A program made the position numbers and the translations under genes. 41,980 nt of DNA from Betaproteobacteria bacterium (lineage in GTDB: Bacteria > Pseudomonadota > Gammaproteobacteria > Burkholderiales > SG8-41), in NCBI GenBank assembly GCA_016868015.1, contig VGIF01000011.1, positions 1 to 41,980 of the forward strand, read 5' to 3'. The notes beneath the pieces are model-generated. The model was not told where the DNA came from. It did not search any database and saw nothing but the letters and a program-made list of their open reading frames with translations. How positions within the stretch are numbered: position 1 is the first letter of the stretch; each line of letters starts with the position of its first letter. Shown one piece after another: positions 7,781 to 16,570 of the stretch.

Positions 7781-9362
7781 AAGGCACACCGATCTTGAAA
7801 CTGGCCTTGTCTTGCGCGTCCAGTTGCGCCATCAAGCCGGTTTCCCACGCCAGATACTGGCGCATCGCTTCGCGATTGCCCAAGTGGCGATCGTGCACGA
7901 AGAACAGGTAGTCGATGCATTCGGCATCGGGCGGCTCGTCGGGCGAGGATTCCAGCGAGTAGCCCGCCTTGGTCCAGGCGGCAAGACCGCCTTCGAGCAG
8001 TTTCACGTCTTTGATGCCGGCTTCATGCAGATCGATCGCGGCGAGTTGCGCGAGCGTTGCGTCGCGGGTGATCAACACCACTTGTTTGGCGCCGGCGGCG
8101 TCCGCGTCGATGCGCGGGCGGATGCTCCATAGGCTGCCCGGCACATGCTGCTTGCGATAATTCATGCTGGGGCCGAGATAAAACGCGCTGCATTGATTGG
8201 CGTCGAGCGCGTGTTTCAAATCCTGCGCGGAAATGGTTGGCAGCGCGGGGCGTGGCGCTTTTTCCGGCACGCGCAGCTTAAGGCCCGCCCGCACGCCGCC
8301 TTCGAGCACATAAACATCGCAGCCCAATTGTTTTAACCACGCCGCCACCACCGGCGCGCGCACGCCTTCATGGTCCAGCAGCACGATCCGCGCGTTGCGC
8401 ACGCCGACCCAGGCGTCGGTCGCCTGCACCAACTGCCCGCCGGGCGCGTGCACGGCGCCGGGCAGTGAACCGGCTTCGAATTCTTCCGGTGTGCGCACAT
8501 CGAGCAGGTAGAGCGAGCGGTTCGCTTCACCCGACCAGGCTTGGACCTGTTGCGCGTTGACGCTTGGCACTTTGAAGCGCGCCATCAGATTTTTCGCGCT
8601 GGCTTGCAGGCCGGGCAGCGCGGCGGCATTGATGTCCTCGGGATACTTGCGGGTGGCGCCGCGCTCCAGTTCCATGTCGGCGAGCACCCAGCCCTGGGTG
8701 CCGTTTTCCAGCGCGTAGACCGGATTTTCGATGCCGAAATTAAGCAGCGTTTGCGCGCCCATGATCGAGCGCGTACGCCCGGCACAATTGACGATGATCT
8801 TGGTCTTGGGGTTTTTGACGATGTCGCGGATGCGCAGCGGCAGCTCCGCGTTGGGGCAGCAAATGCCGCCGGGGATGTTCATCTTGCTGTATTCGCTGTA
8901 GGGGCGGCCATCGACGATGACAAAATCCTCTTGGTCTTTTTTCATTTGCGCCAGTTGCGTGACGGTAACGCGCGGCGTGTCGTAAACGTGTTCGACCATT
9001 TCGCCGAACAATTTGCTCGGCACGTTAACCCCTTTAAAAATCGCGTAACCGGCCTTGGTCCATGCTTCGTTGCCGCCGGCGAGCACCGCAACGTCGCTAT
9101 AGCCGATGGCGTTAAGGCGCTTGGCCGCCTTGTCGGCGACACCGCCGCCGTCTTCGCCGTCGTCGCACAGCACGATGCGCGCCGACTTGCGCGGCACCAG
9201 CGCGCCGATGCCGATTTCGAGTTTGCTGTACGGCAAGGGCGTGGCGAACAGCAAATGCCCTTCGCCGAACTGGCCCTCTTCGCGCACGTCGATGAGTGCG
9301 ATTTCGCCGCCGTCGTGCAGCATGTTCTTGAGTGTTTGCGGCGTTAGCGTGGGTGTCTTCAT
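7776..9362 (-). CDS. Four-domain rhodanese-like sulfurtransferase
   Basis: 528 residues, cytoplasmic. There are four rhodanese units in tandem, each closing with a GG-x-x-A-W/GG-type helix (LAGGNEAW, LENGTQGW, LEGGVRAG, LEGGLAAW). Units run at about 1-110, 130-235, 265-365 and 378-470, followed by a helical tail of about 55 residues. The active-site loop of unit 1 has Cys66 in VLCDDGE, and unit 2 has Cys193 in the classical NCAGRTRS loop. Units 3 and 4 have Asp (LLDHEG, about 330) and Thr (ITRDAT, about 432) where the Cys should be, so they are presumably structural or binding modules. Rhodaneses move sulfane sulfur through a persulfide on the Cys. No sulfur-oxidation genes flank it, so the acceptor cannot be inferred. 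Confidence 0.9.
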   Translation of the reverse strand: MKTPTLTPQTLKNMLHDGGEIALIDVREEGQFGEGHLLFATPLPYSKLEIGIGALVPRKSARIVLCDDGEDGGGVADKAAKRLNAIGYSDVAVLAGGNEAWTKAGYAIFKGVNVPSKLFGEMVEHVYDTPRVTVTQLAQMKKDQEDFVIVDGRPYSEYSKMNIPGGICCPNAELPLRIRDIVKNPKTKIIVNCAGRTRSIMGAQTLLNFGIENPVYALENGTQGWVLADMELERGATRKYPEDINAAALPGLQASAKNLMARFKVPSVNAQQVQAWSGEANRSLYLLDVRTPEEFEAGSLPGAVHAPGGQLVQATDAWVGVRNARIVLLDHEGVRAPVVAAWLKQLGCDVYVLEGGVRAGLKLRVPEKAPRPALPTISAQDLKHALDANQCSAFYLGPSMNYRKQHVPGSLWSIRPRIDADAAGAKQVVLITRDATLAQLAAIDLHEAGIKDVKLLEGGLAAWTKAGYSLESSPDEPPDAECIDYLFFVHDRHLGNREAMRQYLAWETGLMAQLDAQDKASFKIGVPL

Positions 9363-9447
9363 GGGCTCACTCGGTTGATGGTTGTGCGTGGCTTTCGGTT
9401 GATGCGCATTATAGCGGCGTATGCAAAGTTAACCGCGATGCGCCGGC

Positions 9448-10695
9448 TTACAAGTCTAATCGTCCGCCGAGATAGATGTCTTCCAGTTTTGACATCGCCG
9501 CGCCGTACGGGCCGAGGCCGGCGCGATCGTGGATAAACAGCGCTTTGTTCAAATCGCGCGGCTTTTTGTCGGTGAGCGCGTCCTTTAACCAGTCGGCCAC
9601 CAGCGGATCGGCCAGCATGCCGCCGAAATTGCGGCTGGGACGCGGCACGTGGTTTTCGTTTTCAAGCACCCAGATTTCCTTGGGACCGGCCACTTCCTGG
9701 AAATAAGCGAGCCCTTCCTCGAGATGGCACAACGGGTCGTACTCCCCCAGCACCATCAGTGAAAAACATTGCACCTTCCCGCCGTAGCCGTACAAATGCA
9801 TCTGCTCGGCCATTTTGTCGAACGCGGCTTCGTCATGGATGCCCGCCATGTACATGAACACCTGTTTAAAGCGCGGCGAGGCCTCCTCGAAAATCGCCTT
9901 TTTGGTGCCATAGTTCGCTGCCGAGCTGGCGATGGCTTTTACGCGCGGGTCGAGCGCGGCGAGCCGGTTGCTCCAGTACGAGCCCATGGAGATACCCATC
10001 ACGCCGATGCGCGCAGCATCCACTTCGGGCTGCTGCACCAGCCAATCGACGCAGGCGCGCGTGGCGCGCTCGTGATTGTCCGCAGTGACGCGGATTTTGC
10101 GCAAATTGCTCATGCCCTGGCCGGGGCCGTCGACCGCGAGCACGTTCATGGCGCGCTTGACGAACAGATTGTTGCTCGGGTCGGGTACCGCTTCCTTGGT
10201 CTGGTCCATGCCGGGAATCGACAGGATGGTGGGCAGGTTCTTGGCGCCGGGCACTTTGTGCCAGTTGCACTGGATACGCACGCCTTCCCATTCGATTTCC
10301 ACGCGCTCGATTGGATAGGCCGCGGTGCGCATGCAACCGGCGAACGATTCGATCAGCTTGCCGTGCAAATAAATCTTGTCGGGATGGTCGTCGACAAAGA
10401 TCGCGTGCTGCGCAATGCGGTAGTTCTCGCACGCCTTGTAGTAGAGCTCGCACGCGCTTTCGCGATGGCCGGCCGCTTCTGCCGCGCGCGCGATAGCTTC
10501 CTGATGGCGGCCGGCTTTTTCCATCACGCGCGGAATCTGGCGGTAGGTTTTCACCTCTGGCGGGATTTCGCGGTGGTCGTAGGCGAAGTTGTGGGTGCGT
10601 CCGGTGGTTTTCACCATCCAGTCGAGTAGCCACTGTTGGCTGTCGCGGCGGCGCTCGGACTTCAGGCTGCCGGTCTTGTCGGTCGGGGGAATCAT
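9448..10695 (-). CDS. Alpha/beta hydrolase, FrsA / dihydropseudooxynicotine-hydrolase-like
   Basis: 415 residues from the ATG at 10695, which has a good GGAGAGG ribosome site. The tracked 586-aa ORF extends into non-coding DNA. An N-terminal helical segment of about 140 residues precedes the alpha/beta fold. The nucleophile elbow GISMGS places Ser236; LGEYDPLCH offers Asp320 and ENENHVPRP offers His349, giving a full triad. The oxyanion side has ILSIPGMDQ, and VDGPGQGMS follows. The helical N-terminal cap and these motifs match the family that includes FrsA-type esterases and C-C bond hydrolases such as 2,6-dihydropseudooxynicotine hydrolase. The exact substrate is open. It is divergent from an MFS carrier, which may export or import a related compound. 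Confidence 0.85.
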   Translation of the reverse strand: MIPPTDKTGSLKSERRRDSQQWLLDWMVKTTGRTHNFAYDHREIPPEVKTYRQIPRVMEKAGRHQEAIARAAEAAGHRESACELYYKACENYRIAQHAIFVDDHPDKIYLHGKLIESFAGCMRTAAYPIERVEIEWEGVRIQCNWHKVPGAKNLPTILSIPGMDQTKEAVPDPSNNLFVKRAMNVLAVDGPGQGMSNLRKIRVTADNHERATRACVDWLVQQPEVDAARIGVMGISMGSYWSNRLAALDPRVKAIASSAANYGTKKAIFEEASPRFKQVFMYMAGIHDEAAFDKMAEQMHLYGYGGKVQCFSLMVLGEYDPLCHLEEGLAYFQEVAGPKEIWVLENENHVPRPSRNFGGMLADPLVADWLKDALTDKKPRDLNKALFIHDRAGLGPYGAAMSKLEDIYLGGRLDL

Positions 10696-10924
10696 GGCCT
10701 CTCCTCGTGGCGGTTGTTTGGCTAAGAGCTCGTGCGCGAAATAATCATACGTGATCATCGCGCCTGCGCAATGCTCCGCGCCGCGATGGGCACCGCGCGC
10801 GCCAACAACGGCCAGGGTGGTTGACCGGCGTTTGCCCGGCGTGCTACACCAGCGTGTGAGGAGACGGCTGGTGAGTGCCGTGCTCAAATGAACAATAACA
10901 AACCAACAAACCAGCGAGGACACC

Positions 10925-12091
10925 ATGGCCGTGGCCGAACGCCGATTTTTCATGTTGATTGCCTTTATCGGCGCGCTCGCCATCCTCAGCTCGACGCTGT
11001 CCAAGACGCCGGTGCTGCCGTTGTTCGCGCAGTCGCTGGGAGCGACGCCGATGCAAATCGGCTGGATCGTGATTGCCTCCACCATACCCGGCGTGTTGAT
11101 CAGTTTTCCCGCGGGTGCGATCGCCGATGCGCTGGGCAAGCGCCGCGTGATCATGGCATCGCTGGTGGTGTTCGCCACCGCGCCGTTGTTGTATTTACTG
11201 GTCAGCAACAGTTGGCAATTGATGGCGGTGCGTTTTTATCACGGCTTTGCCACCGCGATTTTCGGCACGGTGGCCACAGCCGCGATCGCCGAACGTTATC
11301 CCGAGCAGCGCGCGGCGATGTTGTCGATGTATTCGTCGGCGACCATCATCGGGCGCTCGATCGCGCCGTTTCTGGGCGGCTTTTTGATTTCGCTTGCCAG
11401 CTTTCACTCGGTGTACGTGGCGTGCGCGATCTCCGGCATCCTCGCCTGGGCGGCGGGCTTGATGCTGCCGCCGGAAAAACCAGGAGCGCCGCGCGCGGTG
11501 CGCAAGCTGCCGCCGTTCATGCCGGCGTTAAAGGCGGTGCTCGCCAATCGCGGCATCGTGCTCACCAGCGTGATCGAGGCGGCGCAGTTTCTGGTGTTCG
11601 GCGCGGTGGAATCGTTTCTCGCGCTCTACGCCGCCTCGGTGGGCATTGCGGCGTGGCAGATCGGCATCATCCTCGGCGTGCAATTGATCAGCGTGATCGC
11701 GGTCAAGCCGCTGATGGGCGTGCTCTCCGACCGCTTCGGGCGCAACGCGATTATCGTGCCGGGACTGGTCGTCGGCGCCTTAAGCGTGGGCGCGTTGCCG
11801 TTGGCGAGCGATTTTTATGCGCTGGCGGCGCTGAGCCTGATTTTCGGCGTGGGCTTCGCGGCGGTGACCTCCTCGACCGGCGCGCTGGTGGCGGATCTGG
11901 CCAAGGCCGGGCAGCTTGGCGCCTCCATGGGCGTGCTGCGCACCATCATGGATATCGGCCACACCATCGGGCCGCTGATGACCGGCTTTTTGGTGGCGTA
12001 CGCCGGTTACGGCGTGGCGTTCGGCGCGCTGGCGGCGGTGCTGGTGGCCGCGGCGGTGTTGTTCGTGGCGGGGCGGCCGCGCGCTGGCTAG
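10925..12091 (+). CDS. Major facilitator superfamily transporter
   Basis: 388 residues with about twelve hydrophobic spans and little else, so an inner-membrane carrier. The loop between spans 2 and 3 reads PAGAIADALGKRRVIM, the MFS signature (G-x3-D-x-x-G-x-R/K-x). The corresponding loop in the second half is MGVLSDRFGRNAI. The start is the ATG at 10925 after GAGGACACC; the overlapping 413-aa ORF in another frame is a shadow. It belongs to the drug/sugar-efflux-like MFS group in appearance, with no substrate evidence. It is divergent from the hydrolase gene (229-base gap) and ends convergent with a Bug gene, sharing a stem-loop that spans both stop codons. Confidence 0.9.
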   Translation: MAVAERRFFMLIAFIGALAILSSTLSKTPVLPLFAQSLGATPMQIGWIVIASTIPGVLISFPAGAIADALGKRRVIMASLVVFATAPLLYLLVSNSWQLMAVRFYHGFATAIFGTVATAAIAERYPEQRAAMLSMYSSATIIGRSIAPFLGGFLISLASFHSVYVACAISGILAWAAGLMLPPEKPGAPRAVRKLPPFMPALKAVLANRGIVLTSVIEAAQFLVFGAVESFLALYAASVGIAAWQIGIILGVQLISVIAVKPLMGVLSDRFGRNAIIVPGLVVGALSVGALPLASDFYALAALSLIFGVGFAAVTSSTGALVADLAKAGQLGASMGVLRTIMDIGHTIGPLMTGFLVAYAGYGVAFGALAAVLVAAAVLFVAGRPRAG

Positions 12092-12105
12092 CGCGGCTCG
12101 CTAGC
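12087..12105. terminator. Stem-loop spanning two convergent stop codons
   Basis: GCTAGCG, loop CGGCT, CGCTAGC: a perfect 7-bp stem covering the MFS stop (12089-12091) and the Bug 4 stop (12101-12103). There is no T-tract on either strand, so it could be a bidirectional pause or terminator but is not a canonical one. Confidence 0.45.
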
Positions 12106-13084
12106 GTTTGGCGAGCCCCAGCTCCTTGAGCAGCGCGTGCACTTCGGGGTATTCGTCGTCCATCACCTTTTTGAACGCCGCCGAGCGCGTGAACTGCGTG
12201 ACGCCGTTACGCATCGCCATGTCGGCCTTCCACTCCAAGGTGGCGACGAGCCGTTCGAATTGCGTTTCCCAGAACGCGATCTGCGGCGGCGTCATGTGTT
12301 TGGGGCCGTAGATCGCGCGCCAGTTGAACACCGTCACGTTCGTTCCTTGTTCCCGCCAGGTGGGAATCTGCGCGAAGTGGCCGGGCAGGCGCTCCGGCGC
12401 CGACACCGCGATCACGCGTACCGTGCCCGCTTTCAGATGATCGACCCACAGGCCCAGCGACACCGGCACCACGTCGATGTGGCCGCCCAGCATGGCGCTG
12501 ATCGCATCCGCGCCCGACTGAAACACCACGTTGCGCGTCTTGCGCACGTCGATGCCCGCGTTGCGCAGCGCGCTCGCCACGCCTTGATGGTTGACGTTGC
12601 CCAGACTGGTGGCGATGCCGAGGCTCGCCGCGGCGGGATCGTTTTTCAGCCGCTCGATCAAATCGTGCCCGGATTTGATCGGTGAATTGGCCTTCACCGC
12701 GATGCCGATGTATTCGCCGAATAAAATCGCCACCGGCGTCAGATCGTTGTAGTCGTAGCGGCCCATGGCGTGGCCGGCGAGCGCGCCCTTGTCACTGTGG
12801 TAAAGATAGTGCCCGTTGCCTTCGAACGGTTTGATGTGGGCGCGCGCCACCGTGCCGCCGCCGCCGGATTTATTGAGCACCGTCACCGGTTGTTCGAAAT
12901 AGCGCCGGGTCTGAAACACGCGCTGCATCAGCCGCGCCATGATGTCAGGCCCGCAACCCGGCGCGCAGCCCACCATGATTTCCACCGGGCGCTCGGGCTT
13001 CCACGCCTGCGCGTGAAGCGGCGGCGCGGCCGCGGCGAGCATCGTTGCAACCATCACCCGGGCAAAGTGCGCGACAACCAGCAT
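12101..13084 (-). CDS. Bug/TctC-family solute-binding protein 4 (divergent)
   Basis: 327 residues from the ATG at 13084, which follows GAAGGAG at good spacing. The tracked GTG start at 13099 lies before the ribosome site. A signal peptide ends near PPLHAQA (about residue 21). The mature protein begins KPERPVEIMVGCAPGCGPD, so the usual PF-x-x-GG loop is replaced by a double-Cys GCAPGCGPD. VLNKSGGGGTVAR and LGIATSLGNVNHQG keep the TctC layout. It differs from the other Bug proteins in the window in the ligand loop and the C-terminus, so it probably binds a different molecule. No TctA/TctB partner is present. It sits downstream of the MmgE/PrpD gene on the same strand, with repeat copy C between them. 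Confidence 0.88.
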   Translation of the reverse strand: MLVVAHFARVMVATMLAAAAPPLHAQAWKPERPVEIMVGCAPGCGPDIMARLMQRVFQTRRYFEQPVTVLNKSGGGGTVARAHIKPFEGNGHYLYHSDKGALAGHAMGRYDYNDLTPVAILFGEYIGIAVKANSPIKSGHDLIERLKNDPAAASLGIATSLGNVNHQGVASALRNAGIDVRKTRNVVFQSGADAISAMLGGHIDVVPVSLGLWVDHLKAGTVRVIAVSAPERLPGHFAQIPTWREQGTNVTVFNWRAIYGPKHMTPPQIAFWETQFERLVATLEWKADMAMRNGVTQFTRSAAFKKVMDDEYPEVHALLKELGLAKR

Positions 13085-13234
13085 GAGCGGCTCCTTCACA
13101 GTGGCATGCGAAAACGGTGCAGCGTTTTGCGGCGTGGCGGGCCAATCGGAGCGCGTGACCTGCGTGGTGTGAATTTATGCCTGTGGCAAGCGCGCCGCAA
13201 GGCTCGCCGGGCGCTCACGGTGTCGCGCGAGAGG

Positions 13235-13266
13235 TATAAAAAATAATCAATTAAATCAATAAGTTA
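13235..13266 (-). repeat. AT-rich intergenic element, copy C
   Basis: Read on the minus strand: TAACTTATTGATTTAATTG, then a T-tract. It starts 12 bases past the stop of the MmgE/PrpD gene. ATTGAT occurs twice in direct order. Confidence 0.72.
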
Positions 13267-13278
13267 AAAAATATCAGT

Positions 13279-14655
13279 TTAACTGGATGGTGTTGTTGCT
13301 AGCGCCATGATTGCGCCCGCGTCGGCGCATTGGGCAATTCCCCACAGCGCTTCGATCAGCGGCTGCGCATTGACGCGCGCGCTGGCGTCGCGATTGAGCG
13401 TGCGCAGTTTGGTTTCCAGATCGGCATCGCTCAACGGATTGGCGAGGCTGCCGCGCGCGGCATCGATGTCGATGGCGAGTGCGTGCTTATCTTCAAACGT
13501 CACGCGCAGCCGCGCGGCGTCCACACGCATCGATGCATCGTCGACAAACGCGACTTTCGCGCCCAGCGCGCGCACCGCCGCATCGGCCACCGCGGCGTCA
13601 CTGAATTCGGGCAACCCGGCGCGTTGCCGCGTGAGCGTCACGCCCACCGCGTGTTGCGCGCACACTTGTGACAAGCGCCCGCTATCGACTGCGGGCCGGT
13701 CAGTGCGTTGGCGCAGCAGCGGATGGCCTGTGATTTCGACGCGGGCAATCGCCCGCGCGCCGCGCGCCTGAAAATCGGCGTGCGACGCGAGTGCGAGGCA
13801 CGCATCGATCACCGGATTTAACACCACGCCGCAGGGATAGGGCTTGTAGGTGTTGCACTCGATTTGCCAGCGCGCGGGTGTTGCGCCGGCGAGCGCTTCC
13901 CAGCGGATGTTCTCGCCCACCACCTTCAAAAAGCCAAAGGGGCCATCGAGCGGCTGCGCCGGGCCTTCGAACCCCGCTTGCGCGAGCAAGGCGGACAACA
14001 GGCCGTTACGAGCGGCGTTGCCGACACTGATGCTTTTGGCCGAGGTGCCGAGCGTTTCCACCAGCCCCGCCGATTGCGCCGCGGCGTTGCCCAGCGCCCA
14101 CACGATTTGTCGTTCATCCAGGTCGAGCACTTTCGCCGCCGCCGCGGCCGCGCCAAAAATGCCGCAAGTCGAGGTGATGTGCCAGCCACGCGCGTAGTGC
14201 GCGGGAGAGATGGCGTTGGCGATGCGGCATTCGATTTCGATGCCGGCGATCAACGCCGTTAAAAATTTTTTGCCGCTGACACGGTGCGTTTCCGCCAGCG
14301 CAAATAGCGCGGCGGCCACCGGCGCGGTGGGATGCACGATGCTGGGGATATGCGTGTCGTCAAAGTCGTATACGTTGGCGGCCATGGCGTTGATCGCCGC
14401 CGTGTTCAGCATATCGCAGCGTTCACGGCGGCCCACCAGCGATGCCTGTTCGCCGCTGCCAAAAGGCAGCAGCACGCGCAGCGCCTTTTCGATGGTCAAG
14501 TCGTTGCTGGCGGCGAGTGCCACCGCGAAGTAGTTAACCAGCGCGCGCGAGGCTTCGTGAAAAACGCGCTGGGGTACGTCGCGTGCGTTCAATGCGCATA
14601 AGAACCGGGCAAGTTGGGTGCTGGGGTTGGGCGTCATGGGTAACATGGGTGACAT
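13279..14655 (-). CDS. MmgE/PrpD family protein
   Basis: 458 residues, cytoplasmic, full length for the family that includes 2-methylcitrate dehydratase PrpD and cis-aconitate decarboxylase. Recognisable segments are VYDFDDTHIPSIVHPTAPVA (conserved D-D-x-H near residue 100), GIEIECRIANAISP, GWHITSTCGIFGAAAAAAK, LDERQIVWALGNAAAQSAG and the KPYPCGVVLNPVID strand. These enzymes dehydrate or isomerise tricarboxylate-like acids, which suits the neighbouring carboxylate-binding Bug proteins. Three in-frame ATG codons (14655, 14646, 14637) lie in a ninefold-periodic CATGGGTRA repeat; none has a good ribosome site, so the exact start is uncertain by six residues. Divergent from Bug 5. Confidence 0.9.
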   Translation of the reverse strand: MSPMLPMTPNPSTQLARFLCALNARDVPQRVFHEASRALVNYFAVALAASNDLTIEKALRVLLPFGSGEQASLVGRRERCDMLNTAAINAMAANVYDFDDTHIPSIVHPTAPVAAALFALAETHRVSGKKFLTALIAGIEIECRIANAISPAHYARGWHITSTCGIFGAAAAAAKVLDLDERQIVWALGNAAAQSAGLVETLGTSAKSISVGNAARNGLLSALLAQAGFEGPAQPLDGPFGFLKVVGENIRWEALAGATPARWQIECNTYKPYPCGVVLNPVIDACLALASHADFQARGARAIARVEITGHPLLRQRTDRPAVDSGRLSQVCAQHAVGVTLTRQRAGLPEFSDAAVADAAVRALGAKVAFVDDASMRVDAARLRVTFEDKHALAIDIDAARGSLANPLSDADLETKLRTLNRDASARVNAQPLIEALWGIAQCADAGAIMALATTPSS

Positions 14656-14821
14656 GGGTGAAGGCTTGAATCCTGGGCGAAGGCTTGAAGATGCCGGTCA
14701 GTCGCCATGTTACAACCGGTTGCGCCACGCGCCGCGAAATCGCAGTGGCCTTTGCCTGATGGCGCAAGCGGGCAATAATGCGTCCAAAGCCCATACCACC
14801 CATACCACGAGGAGACCAATC

Positions 14822-15823
14822 ATGGAGCGCGCGTTCAAGCAGGGCCGGTGGCTGTTGATGCTGATGTGCTGCGCGGCGGGTGCGGCAGGCGTGGCGGCCC
14901 AACCCGCGGCGCCGGCACCGGGGCAAGTCTACCCGGCCAAGCAGGTGCGCGTGATCGTGCCGCATGCCGCGGGTGGCGGCTCGGACACGGTTGCGCGGCT
15001 GCTCGCTGCGGAGCTTAACAAGACTTGGGGCCAACAAGTCATCGTCGAAAATCGCGTCGGCGCCGGCGGTCTCATCGGCTCGGAGTTCGTCGCGCGCGCG
15101 GCGCCCGACGGCTACACGCTGCTGGTCAATGAAATAGGCGGTCTGATGATCCGCATGAGCGCGCATGGCAAGCCGCCGTTCGATGCGTTGAAGGATTTGA
15201 CCGCGGTGGGCATGGTTGCTTACGGCGCGAACGCGGTGGTGACGCATCCGTCGATACCGGTGCGCGGCATGAAGGAGCTCTTTGCGTTGGCCGGGGCGCG
15301 GCCCGGCGCGCTTAATTTCGCGGTGCCCGGCATGGGCAGCGTGGCGCATCTGGCGGGGGTGGAACTGGAACAACTGGCGGGTGCGCGCTGGACTTACATT
15401 CCGTACAAGGGCGGCGCGCCGGCGATCGTGGATGTGGTGTCGGGGCAGGCCGACTTTGGCGTGAACGGCATGTTCTCGGTGTTCCCGCACTGGAAAAGCG
15501 GGCGGCTGCGCATCCTCGCGGTGGCCAGCCGCGAGCGGCACCCGTCCGCGCCGGAACTGCCGACGCTGGCCGAAACCGTCGGCGGTAGTGCCAGCGGCTC
15601 ATGGCAGGGCGTGGTCGCGCCCGCCAACGTGCCACGCGAGATCATCGCGCGCTGGAATAACGAAATCGCGCGCATCAACGCCACGCCGGCAATGCGCGAG
15701 CGGCTCGCCGCCTTCGGCGCGTTGGCCGAAACCATGGCGCCGCAAGCGATGCAGCAGTTCCTCGCCAGCGAACACGCGCGCTGGGCGCGCATGGTGCGCG
15801 CGGCGCATATCAAGCTCGATTAG
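14822..15823 (+). CDS. Bug/TctC-family periplasmic solute-binding protein 5
   Basis: 333 residues from the ATG at 14822 behind GAGGAGACC. The tracked start 68 codons upstream runs through the divergent promoter region. A signal peptide ends near AGVAAQ (about residue 26). The mature sequence begins YPAKQVRVIVPHAAGGGSD, then VIVENRVGAGGLIGSEF and APDGYTLLV, and GQADFGVNGMFSVFP in the second lobe. This is a canonical Bug protein for a periplasmic carboxylate. It is divergent from the MmgE/PrpD gene with 166 bases between them, which suggests shared control. It ends 16 bases before repeat copy D. Confidence 0.92.
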   Translation: MERAFKQGRWLLMLMCCAAGAAGVAAQPAAPAPGQVYPAKQVRVIVPHAAGGGSDTVARLLAAELNKTWGQQVIVENRVGAGGLIGSEFVARAAPDGYTLLVNEIGGLMIRMSAHGKPPFDALKDLTAVGMVAYGANAVVTHPSIPVRGMKELFALAGARPGALNFAVPGMGSVAHLAGVELEQLAGARWTYIPYKGGAPAIVDVVSGQADFGVNGMFSVFPHWKSGRLRILAVASRERHPSAPELPTLAETVGGSASGSWQGVVAPANVPREIIARWNNEIARINATPAMRERLAAFGALAETMAPQAMQQFLASEHARWARMVRAAHIKLD

Positions 15824-15838
15824 GCTGCGTGATGCCGG

Positions 15839-15868
15839 TATAAAAAGTTGTTTAAAATCAAATACTTA
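15839..15868 (-). repeat. AT-rich intergenic element, copy D
   Basis: Minus strand: TAAGTATTTGATTTTAAAC and a T-tract. It lies between the convergent ends of Bug 5 (15823) and the NTF2-like gene (15901). Confidence 0.78.
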
Positions 15869-15900
15869 TGTTATTTCGGCAAATGCGCGCGAGCAATCGG

Positions 15901-16338
15901 TCAGAGGCGGAACGCTTGCCGCGCGTAAAGCCGCCAGGTGCCGCCCTCGTTCGCCCACACCATCAGCACACCGATTTTGGTGTTGGTGGTTTTGCCGTCG
16001 CGCTCGCTCACACCGTTGTAGGTGTTACGCACGATGGCGTGAGTGCCATCGACCTGTATGGTTTGATCGGTGAAGGTGAGCGATTTCATCACCGACGGAT
16101 TGGCCAGCGACGCTTTGATAAATTCCTGCTTGTTTTCGATGCGCCCGGCGGAGTGGCCGTAGCTCACGTTTTCGGAGATCAATGCCGCGTAGCCTTTGGG
16201 GTCGCGCGCGAACATGGCTAGCCGCAACAATTCCACGGCTTTCGCAACCGCGGCTTCGTCGGCGGATTGCGCAAAAGTAACAGGTGCGGCGAAAGCGAAG
16301 GTGACGAGAGTCAACAGCGAGAACATGAATGTACGCAT
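15901..16338 (-). CDS. Secreted SnoaL/DUF4440-like (NTF2-fold) protein
   Basis: 145 residues with a clear Sec signal peptide (MRTFMFSLLTLV to about FAQS, residue 25). The rest fits a single cone-shaped NTF2-like domain: helices AVAKAVELLRLAMFARDPKGY, then strands with SENVSYGHSAGRIENKQEFI, AIVRNTYNGV and GTWRLYARQAFRL. Such domains appear in DUF4440/SnoaL proteins of many functions, some enzymatic and some ligand-binding, so only the fold and periplasmic location are supported. GGAGGC lies just before the ATG. It is a single-gene unit on the minus strand, convergent with Bug 5, with a 569-base gap upstream. Confidence 0.85.
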   Translation of the reverse strand: MRTFMFSLLTLVTFAFAAPVTFAQSADEAAVAKAVELLRLAMFARDPKGYAALISENVSYGHSAGRIENKQEFIKASLANPSVMKSLTFTDQTIQVDGTHAIVRNTYNGVSERDGKTTNTKIGVLMVWANEGGTWRLYARQAFRL

Positions 16339-16570
16339 GAAAGCCTCCGTTTGATGATGCGTGGTGGGGGGATTCGGCTGCGTGCGGGCGCAACCACGGC
16401 TTTGTGTCCAACGCGGGCCGATCGTGCATATTGTAACACGATGTCATTAAATCGTCGGGGGTTGGCAGTGCGCGGTGCTGCCGCCTGTGCCGGCAACACG
16501 CGGACAATAGCCAGAAAAACGGCGCTTTAATGGCGCCAAAACGCGGTGCCTTATAGCGGCACCTTATTAG

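Noticed and set aside
10888-12129. 413-aa plus-strand ORF
   Set aside because: It overlaps the MFS gene in another frame and has no hydrophobic spans or motifs.
14534-15541. 335-aa minus-strand ORF
   Set aside because: Antisense to Bug 5, with His/Arg-rich shadow composition.
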